Of a stretch of 14,365 nt of DNA, positions 1 to 5,793 are shown piece by piece. Origin of the DNA: JBEGTT01 sp041179245 (lineage in GTDB: Bacteria > Pseudomonadota > Gammaproteobacteria > Burkholderiales > Rhodocyclaceae); the NCBI GenBank assembly GCA_041179245.1, contig JBEGTT010000078.1:1-14365 (forward strand), written 5' to 3'. The stretch's first letter is position 1, and the number at the start of each line of letters is the position of its first letter. Both the position numbers and the translations under genes were made by a program. The notes under the pieces are model-generated. The model was not told where the DNA came from, searched no databases, and saw nothing but the letters and a program-made list of their open reading frames with translations.

Positions 1-136
1 AACCTTCTTTACCCTGTTGCTACTGCCTTTGTTATTCCCGACAGCGTGTAACGTTCCCGAACGACAAGATCGCCGCCAACGTCAAATAAAGGATTTCGAT
101 GGTGAAGATCGCCGTATGTCCAACAAGGACAACTAA
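1..136 (+). CDS. 3' end of a small secreted or lipoprotein-like protein (partial)
   Basis: An open frame enters from the left edge (codons in phase with base 2) and ends at TAA 134-136; its start lies outside the window. The 44 visible residues begin with a run of hydrophobic residues (FFTLLLLPLLFPTAC), followed by a short, highly charged tail (about 28 residues rich in R, D, K and Q). A hydrophobic stretch ending in Cys resembles a lipoprotein signal, although the residue at -3 is Pro rather than the usual Leu, so the lipobox is poor. An ordinary signal peptide is equally possible. The charged tail shows no recognisable domain. The stop overlaps the stop of the convergent response-regulator gene by 4 bases. 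That this is a real gene is likely but not certain, and no function can be given. Confidence 0.5.
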   Translation, partial: TFFTLLLLPLLFPTACNVPERQDRRQRQIKDFDGEDRRMSNKDN

Positions 137-1806
137 GCTTTCTTAGGTGCGGGTACGGGGGCGAATTTATTACGAACGCGAACCATCAGTTTGCGAATTT
201 CCCCCAGCTTCGGGTAACCCGGCGAATGTGACTGAACGGCTTGCTGTAAGGTTTGTGCTTTGCGTATTTTGCTCGGTTCAAGCCCGTTTTGCAGCACATC
301 ATTAAGCAAGGCAATCGCCGCATTAGAGCTGACTAACATATTGCCGGGCAAGCGCTTGGCTGCATCCATCAGTATCTCAGCTGCCGCTGAAAACTCGCCA
401 GCTCTGGCACGCCGAACCGCATCGTTGTTCAAGGCCATGATTTCTTGAATGCCGCCTGACACCACGCTATCCACCAAAGACTCCGCACCATGCTGTTTGA
501 GCAAAGTGGAAACATGGTTGTGCAAATCTTTAGAATCCGGATTATTTTGGACCACCACCTTCAAAAACTGCTGGGCCTGATTAGGTTTGCCATTGGTCAA
601 ACACGCTTTGGCAACCATCATCAATACGTAATTGGGCAACGCTGAAGCCTCCCCCGTATCCAATGCACGGGCTAAAGCCTCTTCGGCCTTACTCGCATTT
701 CCCGCTTTTTGATGGACGATTGCCTCAACCGAGGCCAGCAGTGGGTTATTGCCTTCATTTTGAAACGTGACACGTGCATCTTCAAGCAGGGTAACCGCCT
801 GCGTAATTTTGCCATTCTCAGATAAGGCATTTCCCATACGAGCGAAATCTTCAGATTCTCGCAGCAATGTGCCCTTGGTTTTTTTGATTACATGATCTAG
901 CGCTGTTTCAACCCGTTTGAAATTACCAATTCGTTCAGCTACAGATGCGATAGCACGCTGACGCGCCAAGGAGTTAGGAGAAATGCTCCCCGCCTTATCC
1001 AGCGTTTCTAAGGCCAGATCATGCTTCCCCATTGCGGTATGCAGCTGGCCCAACACATCATAAGCCGCCATAAACTTTGGCGAATCTTCAATCAGGTCGC
1101 TCAGGATATCTTCTGACCCCGCCGAATCGCCTTGCATATGCAATGCCCTCGCCAAACCCAGCTTGGCCCACGGCAACGATTTTTCCCGAAGCATGAGACG
1201 GTAAAACTCGACGGCGGTTTCTGCCCTTCCGGAAGCAAGCAAGGCGCTCCCCTTAATACGCAAAGCATCAACCATATACGCATCTTTAGCTGCAATAATT
1301 TGGTCGCAGGCCAATACCACCCCATCCCAGCTTCGTTTGTCCTGTAGCAAATCAACCTTTGCCAGCCGCTGCTTTCGCTTTAACAATCCTTCCAGACGGG
1401 AGCGCAAAGCATCAGGGGTAAAAGGTTTGAGTAAGTACGCATCAGGCAAATGTTCAGCAGCACTTAAAACGCTCTCAAATCCTTTTTCGGATGTCACCAT
1501 CACGAATATCACGGCCCGACCGATCACATTCCGGGTGCGGAGGTATTCCAAAAACTGCTGCCCCGTTGTGCCACCAGGCAAGTGATAGTCGCTAATAATA
1601 ATGTCAAATGAATTTTTCTTGAATTGCTCCAGCGCTTCTTTAACCGTGCCGGACATCACCACTCGCTTACACCCAATTTCGCCAATTTGAGAGCGCAAAA
1701 CACCCCGCATTTCCGGCATGCTTTCGACAATCAAAACACTTTTTTCAGCGTAATTTATGGGGGACGTCACAGATGGTTTACTGGATAAGTAATGGTAAAA
1801 ATTCAA
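133..1806 (-). CDS. Response regulator with N-terminal receiver domain and TPR repeats
   Basis: The 557-residue cytoplasmic protein has a CheY-like receiver domain at about residues 23-140 and a long alpha-helical TPR region at about 150-540; there is no DNA-binding or enzymatic output domain. Visible receiver landmarks are the phospho-acceptor Asp73 (in ISDYHLPGG), Thr105 (VMVTS) and Lys127 (LLKPF). The usual acidic pair after beta-1 is Glu28-Ser29 instead of Asp-Asp/Glu-Asp, so Mg binding may be altered. TPR-like helical pairs with A/L/G/Y spacing recur (for example around 210-300 and 330-430), suggesting a phosphorylation-controlled protein-protein scaffold. The family is known in Beta- and Gammaproteobacteria, often without an assigned pathway. 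The start is uncertain. The frame is closed by TAA just upstream, leaving TTG at 1806 or GTG at about 1770, and neither has a good Shine-Dalgarno sequence. No cognate kinase is in the window. Confidence 0.9.
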   Translation of the reverse strand: MNFYHYLSSKPSVTSPINYAEKSVLIVESMPEMRGVLRSQIGEIGCKRVVMSGTVKEALEQFKKNSFDIIISDYHLPGGTTGQQFLEYLRTRNVIGRAVIFVMVTSEKGFESVLSAAEHLPDAYLLKPFTPDALRSRLEGLLKRKQRLAKVDLLQDKRSWDGVVLACDQIIAAKDAYMVDALRIKGSALLASGRAETAVEFYRLMLREKSLPWAKLGLARALHMQGDSAGSEDILSDLIEDSPKFMAAYDVLGQLHTAMGKHDLALETLDKAGSISPNSLARQRAIASVAERIGNFKRVETALDHVIKKTKGTLLRESEDFARMGNALSENGKITQAVTLLEDARVTFQNEGNNPLLASVEAIVHQKAGNASKAEEALARALDTGEASALPNYVLMMVAKACLTNGKPNQAQQFLKVVVQNNPDSKDLHNHVSTLLKQHGAESLVDSVVSGGIQEIMALNNDAVRRARAGEFSAAAEILMDAAKRLPGNMLVSSNAAIALLNDVLQNGLEPSKIRKAQTLQQAVQSHSPGYPKLGEIRKLMVRVRNKFAPVPAPKKA

Positions 1807-1870
1807 TCCGCGATTTTACCCACATGCTTGCCATCAGTGGCGACGAATTGATCGATCCGCTGTAAAAGAA

Positions 1871-1901
1871 TTGACCAAATGCGCTATGCTATATATATAA
1901 T
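1871..1901 (+). promoter_or_regulatory. Predicted sigma70 promoter of the DNA ligase gene
   Basis: TTGACC at 1871-1876 is followed after 17 bases by TATATA (1894-1899). TATAAT at 1896-1901 is an overlapping alternative with a 19-base spacer. The run of alternating A/T makes the exact -10 ambiguous. A start near 1907 would give a very short leader before the ligase ribosome-binding site GGAG (1918-1921) and the ATG at 1931. Confidence 0.6.
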
Positions 1902-1930
1902 TTCAAAATTCTATTTTGGAGTGCACAACA

Positions 1931-2783
1931 ATGAATCGAGCCACCCATGCGGCCTTGCTAACGCTGTTGCTAGCGCCCATAGAATCGATAAGTTTTGCCG
2001 CCCAATTTCAGGTTTCATTACCGAAGCTTTTTGCCGAACAAAGCACCGGAAAAAATATTACGTCCTATTGGATCAGTGAAAAATTAGACGGTGTTCGGGC
2101 CATTTGGGATGGACAAACGCTGCGGTTCAAAAGTGGTCGAGTAATCACAGCGCCCGCTTGGTTTACCGCAGGTTTTCCAAATTCAGCACTAGATGGTGAG
2201 TTGTGGCTTGGACGACAACAATTTGAAGCATTGTCCCGCATTGTTCGACGCCAGCAACCCAATGATGGAGTGGCGGCAAGTAACTTTTAACGTATTTGAC
2301 ACCCCCGATGATCCGGGAAATTTTAACCAACGTATCAACACCATCCGCACACAGCTTGACCAAGCTAATGTGCCTTGGCTTGATGCTATTCGGCAATTTC
2401 AAGTACCTGATGAAGCGGCACTAAAACGACAGCTAAGCACGGTAGTGCAGCAAGGTGGAGAGGGGTTGATGCTGCACCACACAGATGCACTATGGGAAGC
2501 TGGGCGCAATTCAAATATATTAAAATTGAAGCCCTACGATGACGCTGAAGCAACCATCATTGGCTACGAACCCGGCCAAGGGAGGCTAGCAGGTCAAACG
2601 GGCGCACTGATCGTACGTCTGGAAAACAACGGTGCAATTTTGCGTCTCGGAAGTGGGCTAAGCGATGCCCTTCGCCAACACCCTCCTCCCATCGGCAGCC
2701 AAGTCACCTATCGCTATCGCGGCACTACCAACAGTGGCTTACCAAGGTTCGCCACTTTTTGGCGGAGGAGGGAGGATGAATAA
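1931..2783 (+). pseudogene. ligE: Periplasmic ATP-dependent DNA ligase (Lig E type), frameshifted
   Basis: Lig E enzymes seal nicks in duplex DNA through a covalent lysyl-AMP and are exported. The ATG at 1931 has GGAG 9 bases upstream, and the protein begins with a signal-peptide-like segment (residues about 5-23). Motif I is EKLDGVRA with nucleophile Lys51, and motif III is LDGEL with Glu90. The first frame stops at 2288. Homology-like sequence continues one base forward from 2268, starting EWRQVTFNVFD, then motif IV (EGLMLH), motif V (LKLKPYDD) and the OB-fold domain ending GLPRFATFW near 2760. The join lies between Asn-Asp (2261-2266) and Glu-Trp (2268-2273). Skipping one base restores about 283 residues, the normal family length. 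A 2-base deletion or a 1-base insertion, either natural or an assembly error, would explain it. No slippery heptamer or homopolymer is present. As written, the product lacks the OB domain and should be inactive. Confidence 0.85.
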
Positions 2784-2802
2784 TTATGTTTGACCAAATT
2801 GA

Positions 2803-2889
2803 AGCCGCTGGCACATTTCAGACTTTCAGCTAATCTGGTTTTACGTCGAGCGAGAAGGCCACCTTGATGTTGTGCGCTTAGTCCTGATG
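2803..2889 (+). pseudogene. Possible remnant of a ParE/RelE-type toxin gene
   Basis: In the 109 bases between the ligase stop and the hemerythrin stop, one forward frame, open from after TGA 2800-2802, encodes LIWFYVEREGHLDVVRLVL at 2830-2886. This resembles the C-terminal beta-strands of ParE-family toxins, where an aromatic 'hxFYxxExxxxxVVRVLH' segment is typical. There is no start codon and no N-terminal half, and the frame runs on into the antisense of the hemerythrin gene. If real, it is a decayed fragment left by a deletion. The match is from memory of the family, over fewer than 25 residues, and could be chance. Confidence 0.25.
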
Positions 2890-2892
2890 CAT

Positions 2893-3300
2893 TTAAAGCA
2901 AAAACGTTTGGTATTTTTTATCTTCGATCAGTATGTGTTGATACATCCAGCCGTTGATGAATTTCTGAATGTGCGCAGCTCTGGCTGATAGCGAACCAGC
3001 GTCGTTGAACATAGTTTGAAAAAAAGCATCACAGTCGAGGTGCTGTTCTTGATGGTTTTTGAAGGCGGAATATTCAACGGATTTCAGCAGCGCTTCTTCA
3101 TCTTGAAAATGCTGGCGTAGCAAAGCGTAGAGTTTGGCGACTAATTCGTTTAAGCGTTCTTCAAATTCTGGCGCGATTTTGGTGTCAGGTGTGTTAAGAA
3201 AGTCTGATATTGCCGCCCCTGCAGCGAAAATTGCTTGATGCTGCGCATCCAGAAACTCATTGCCCACACTGCACGCAGGCGACCATCTAAACAGCTTCAT
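2893..3300 (-). CDS. Bacteriohemerythrin (non-haem di-iron O2-binding protein)
   Basis: This single-domain 135-residue hemerythrin is a four-helix bundle that reversibly binds O2 at a di-iron centre; in bacteria it is implicated in O2 sensing, delivery or iron handling. All seven expected ligands can be placed, numbering from the chosen ATG: His21 (LDAQHQ), His64 and Glu68 (HFQDEE), His83 and His87 (HQEQH), His122 and Asp127 (HILIED). The length matches the bacterial family. The frame can be extended to a TTG at 3312, but the ATG at 3300 has GGGA six bases upstream and the family's usual N-terminus (MKLFRWSPACSVG). The gene is divergent from the XRE regulator gene across a 139-bp spacer that holds a paired palindrome, so co-regulation is possible. 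Its 3' end abuts the possible toxin remnant. Confidence 0.93.
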   Translation of the reverse strand: MKLFRWSPACSVGNEFLDAQHQAIFAAGAAISDFLNTPDTKIAPEFEERLNELVAKLYALLRQHFQDEEALLKSVEYSAFKNHQEQHLDCDAFFQTMFNDAGSLSARAAHIQKFINGWMYQHILIEDKKYQTFLL

Positions 3301-3364
3301 CCCTATTCCCAATTTAAAGGTTTATCTGAGTGCATGAGGTAATGATTTAGGTAACCGTTTGGAA

Positions 3365-3392
3365 TTGCAGCAACCAAGGGTTATTGTAAATT
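3365..3392 (+). promoter_or_regulatory. Candidate promoter of the XRE regulator gene
   Basis: TTGCAG at 3365-3370, a 16-base spacer and TAAATT at 3387-3392 form a plausible but imperfect sigma70 promoter. The first palindrome (3372-3382) lies inside the spacer and the second (3402-3412) lies at or just past the predicted transcription start, the expected arrangement for repression. The assignment rests on consensus similarity alone. Confidence 0.35.
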
Positions 3393-3414
3393 ATTTTTGC
3401 GAACCATTGGTTGC
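3370..3414. promoter_or_regulatory. Paired palindromic operators, AACC-N3-GGTT
   Basis: Two 11-bp palindromes, AACCAAGGGTT (3372-3382) and AACCATTGGTT (3402-3412), share the form AACC-N3-GGTT. Their centres are 30 bp apart, close to three helical turns, so bound dimers would lie on the same face of the DNA. With flanking bases they form a larger inverted repeat: GCAACCAAGGGTT (3370-3382) against AACCATTGGTTGC (3402-3414), complementary at 12 of 13 positions with a 20-base spacer. They sit 28 bp upstream of the regulator's ATG, between it and the divergent hemerythrin gene. Autoregulation by the XRE protein is the natural inference. Confidence 0.6.
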
Positions 3415-3439
3415 TCTGCTGATTGGTAGCTTTGCTCTC

Positions 3440-3877
3440 ATGTCAACGAACAACCATTTTTATCGTTCTGCTTTTAGTGAACGTCTATGCGCAGCGCTAG
3501 CGGGCAAAGGGCTGCCTGTACATAGCCCAACCAAGGTTTCGCAAGCGTTTAATGAGGCCAACGAGTTGGATCCAATTACGCCTCAAACGATGCGAAAGTG
3601 GATGATGAGCGGGGCCATTCCCAGTCAAGGCAAACTTCTGGTTTTAGCAAAATGGCTAGGGGTTTCGGCGGAGTGGTTATCGTTTGGTACCGGTGGTCCG
3701 GTAGCCGTAAGTAACGGCGAAGCGGATCAGGTGCTGACGAAAAACAAACTCATCGTGGTCGCACCGGAGCACGTTCAGTTGATTCCGTTGATTAACCGGA
3801 TGTTGCAGCTTGACCCGCACGATCTATCGCTGGTCGAAGGCATGGTCAGGCTGATGCTGGAAAAGAAGCGGTCGTAG
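3440..3877 (+). CDS. XRE-family helix-turn-helix regulator
   Basis: The 145-residue protein has an N-terminal DNA-binding region of the CI/XRE type (about residues 8-85). Segments such as TPQTMRKWMMSGAIPSQGKL and VLAKWLGVSAEWLSFG are characteristic of a betaproteobacterial regulator family in which the recognition helix is followed by a 'WLxVSxEWLxFG' helix. The C-terminal 60 residues hold a mostly helical tail (about 110-145), possibly for dimerisation; there is no peptidase S24 domain. The frame is open back to a TTG at 3359, but that extension would run through the paired operator, so the ATG at 3440 is chosen. It has only a weak ribosome-binding site (GGTAG at 3425-3429). Repression of itself, and perhaps of the divergent hemerythrin gene, is inferred from the operator placement. 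The signal it responds to is unknown. Confidence 0.85.
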   Translation: MSTNNHFYRSAFSERLCAALAGKGLPVHSPTKVSQAFNEANELDPITPQTMRKWMMSGAIPSQGKLLVLAKWLGVSAEWLSFGTGGPVAVSNGEADQVLTKNKLIVVAPEHVQLIPLINRMLQLDPHDLSLVEGMVRLMLEKKRS

Positions 3878-3934
3878 GGTTAGCTTGGCCAACAGATTTA
3901 GTAAGGGTATACGCCCGCCGCCAGGGAGCCTTCG

Positions 3935-4414
3935 CTACGCGCTTCGGCTCACTACCTTCCGCATCGGGGTCATGCTCGACGATTCAAACCCGTGTTTCCG
4001 GTAAAACGACTGTCCGGCAAGGTTGTCGTGGTCAGTGAGCAGCGTGATGCGGTGGCAACCATCGCTTAGCGCTTGGGCAAATGCGGCTTCGATCAGCGCT
4101 GAACCAATACCTTGCCGTCGCACATTCGGTAGTAGTACCAAATCTTCCAGTATCGCGACGCGCTCGCCTAAAGCGGTTGAGACGGTAAATAGCAGGTTAA
4201 CCATGCCCACGACTTGGCAGCTTTGCTCGGCAAGCAGAATGCGCCCAATGTTTGGCGCACTAATAATTTTCCCTAGGCCGCGCGTCTGGGCATCGGTGTC
4301 AGGCTTGAATTCAGCTTCTTGGGAAAATAGCATCGCCAGCAAATCACAAAGTGCAGGAATATCAGCAGGACTGGCTAGACGGTAAGTAGTGTGTGTGGTG
4401 TTAAGTGAGTTCAT
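3935..4414 (-). CDS. GNAT-family N-acetyltransferase
   Basis: The 159-residue enzyme is predicted to transfer an acetyl group from acetyl-CoA to an amine; the substrate is not recognisable. The acetyl-CoA pyrophosphate loop is visible as R-R-Q-G-I-G-S-A (residues 99-106), preceded by the beta-4 strand EDLVLLPNVRR. The C-terminal half contains the family's Asn131 and the FYRKHGF motif with Tyr138. The N-terminal YRLASPADIPALCDLL is a typical GNAT opening. The frame is open 107 codons further upstream, but that stretch is antisense to rph and is not coding-like, so the ATG at 4414 is chosen. No clear Shine-Dalgarno sequence precedes it (CCTCGCC). It diverges from rph with only 57 bp between starts, and it is convergent with the XRE regulator gene. 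Confidence 0.88.
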   Translation of the reverse strand: MNSLNTTHTTYRLASPADIPALCDLLAMLFSQEAEFKPDTDAQTRGLGKIISAPNIGRILLAEQSCQVVGMVNLLFTVSTALGERVAILEDLVLLPNVRRQGIGSALIEAAFAQALSDGCHRITLLTDHDNLAGQSFYRKHGFESSSMTPMRKVVSRSA

Positions 4415-4437
4415 GGCGAGGATTCTAAAAGAGTCGC

Positions 4438-4443
4438 TACAAT
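4438..4443 (+). promoter_or_regulatory. Candidate -10 element of the rph-rdgB-hemW operon
   Basis: TACAAT (4438-4443, in the context CGCTACAATTC) is a good -10 hexamer in the 57-bp spacer upstream of rph. No convincing -35 is seen 16-18 bases upstream (around GGCGAG). Initiation near 4450 would leave a leader of about 20 nt before the ATG at 4472. Confidence 0.35.
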
Positions 4444-4471
4444 TCGGGCCTTCTATTTTCAGGTGAATCCT

Positions 4472-5188
4472 ATGCGCCCAAGCCAACGCTCTGCCGACCA
4501 ACTGCGCGAGGTCAAAATGACCCGCAACTTTACCTGTCACGCGGAAGGTTCTGTCCTGATTCAGATGGGCAATACCCATGTGTTGTGCACCGCCAGCGTG
4601 GAAGAAAATGTGCCACCATTTTTGCGCGGTAAGGGCCAAGGTTGGGTAACGGCAGAATACGGCATGTTGCCCCGTTCGACGCATACCCGTTCTTCTCGCG
4701 AAGCCGCCAAAGGTAAACAAACTGGGCGGACACAAGAAATCCAGCGGTTGATTGGTCGTTCTTTACGCGCCGTGACGGATATGAAAGCGCTGGGTGAACG
4801 TCAGATCACTTTGGATTGCGATGTACTACAAGCCGATGGTGGTACTCGTTGCGCATCAATTACCGGCGCTTGGGTGGCGTTGTATGAGGCCTGCCAAAAA
4901 CTCGTAGATGCGGGCAAGTTGTCAGTGAATCCGGTGCGCGATCATGTAGCAGCGATTTCCGTGGGGATTTACCAAGGTCAGCCCGTGCTGGATCTGGATT
5001 ACCCGGAAGATTCCGATTGCGACACCGATATGAACGTGATTATGACTGGCAGCGGTGGAATGGTTGAAGTTCAAGGCACCGCTGAAGGTGAGCCGTTTAG
5101 CCGTGCCGAGATGAATACCTTATTGGATCTGGCCGAGAAGGGTATTGGCGAATTAATTGCCGTGCAAAAACAAACCCTGGGAGTCTGA
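4472..5188 (+). CDS. rph: Ribonuclease PH
   Basis: This phosphorolytic 3'-to-5' exoribonuclease trims the 3' ends of tRNA precursors and works as a cytoplasmic hexameric ring. The 238 residues match the family's 237-240. The N-terminus MRPSQRSADQLREV, the phosphate-site region GRTQEIQRLIGRSLRAV with Arg86, the DGGTRCASITGA segment (122-132) and the acidic DLDYPEDSDCDTDMN stretch (174-188) are all present, so the enzyme looks intact. The frame can begin at GTG 4463, but AGGTGA (4461-4466) is an excellent ribosome-binding site for the ATG at 4472. It is the first gene of a tight operon: rdgB starts 2 bases after the rph stop. Confidence 0.97.
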   Translation: MRPSQRSADQLREVKMTRNFTCHAEGSVLIQMGNTHVLCTASVEENVPPFLRGKGQGWVTAEYGMLPRSTHTRSSREAAKGKQTGRTQEIQRLIGRSLRAVTDMKALGERQITLDCDVLQADGGTRCASITGAWVALYEACQKLVDAGKLSVNPVRDHVAAISVGIYQGQPVLDLDYPEDSDCDTDMNVIMTGSGGMVEVQGTAEGEPFSRAEMNTLLDLAEKGIGELIAVQKQTLGV

Positions 5189-5190
5189 GC

Positions 5191-5787
5191 ATGAACAAAA
5201 TCGTTCTGGCTTCCAACAACAAAAAGAAAGTCGCCGAGCTGACCTCTTTGTTAGGGCCGCTAGGCATTGAAATTATTACCCAAGGTGAACTGGGAATTTC
5301 CGAGGCGGAAGAACCATTTTTCACATTTGTGGAAAATGCCTTGGCGAAAGCACGCCATGCCGCGCGTGAAAGTGGGTTGCCCGCGTTGGCCGATGATTCT
5401 GGCTTGTGTGTGGATGTGTTGGGCGGCGCGCCGGGCGTGTTGTCTGCTCGCTTTGCGGGAGAACCCAAGTCAGACGAACGGAATAACGAGGCTTTGCTGA
5501 AAGAGTTAGCGCATCTGTCTCGCCCAGAGCAAAGAAGTGCTCACTTCGTCTGTGTGCTCGTTTTGGTCAGGCACGCCGATGACCCACAGCCGATTATTTG
5601 CGAAGGGGAATGGCAGGGCCAGATTCTGCAAGAAGCCCAAGGCGAAGGTGGATTTGGTTACGACCCCTTGTTTTGGGATGCGACCGCTGAGGCGTCAGCG
5701 GCAGAAATGCCAGCCGAAATCAAGAACGCACGGTCACATCGGGGCAAGGCGATTGCCCAACTTGCCGAACGTATGCGCCAACTTTAG
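5191..5787 (+). CDS. rdgB: dITP/XTP pyrophosphatase (non-canonical purine NTPase, RdgB/HAM1)
   Basis: The enzyme hydrolyses dITP, ITP and XTP to the monophosphate and pyrophosphate, keeping deaminated purines out of DNA and RNA. The 198 residues match the family. Signature elements in order are SNNKKK (8-13), FVENALAKA (46-54), LADDSGLCVDVLGGAPGVLSAR (66-87, with the DD pair at 68-69), GEGGFGYDPLF (151-161) and the substrate-binding IKNARSHRGKA (177-187). The ATG lies 2 bases after the rph stop, and GGGAG near the end of rph serves as the ribosome-binding site, so translation is probably coupled. The rph-rdgB-hemW order is common in Beta- and Gammaproteobacteria. Confidence 0.97.
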   Translation: MNKIVLASNNKKKVAELTSLLGPLGIEIITQGELGISEAEEPFFTFVENALAKARHAARESGLPALADDSGLCVDVLGGAPGVLSARFAGEPKSDERNNEALLKELAHLSRPEQRSAHFVCVLVLVRHADDPQPIICEGEWQGQILQEAQGEGGFGYDPLFWDATAEASAAEMPAEIKNARSHRGKAIAQLAERMRQL

Positions 5788-5793
5788 TCCACT

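Noticed and set aside
2255..2290. Programmed ribosomal frameshift in the ligase gene
   Set aside because: No slippery heptamer, internal Shine-Dalgarno sequence at the right distance or downstream pseudoknot was seen, and Lig E is not known to use recoding. A plain mutation or assembly error is simpler.
3359..3439. N-terminal hydrophobic extension of the XRE regulator from a TTG start
   Set aside because: The extension would be read through the paired operator and predicted promoter, and the family starts at or near the ATG at 3440.
3926..3950. GAGCC...GGCTC hairpin as terminator of the XRE gene
   Set aside because: It has only a 5-bp stem with a 15-base loop and no T tract on either strand, and it lies inside the acetyltransferase coding sequence.
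3935..4735. A 266-codon minus-strand frame covering the acetyltransferase and running into rph
   Set aside because: The first 107 codons are antisense to the N-terminal half of rph and do not resemble any domain. GNAT homology begins at the ATG at 4414.
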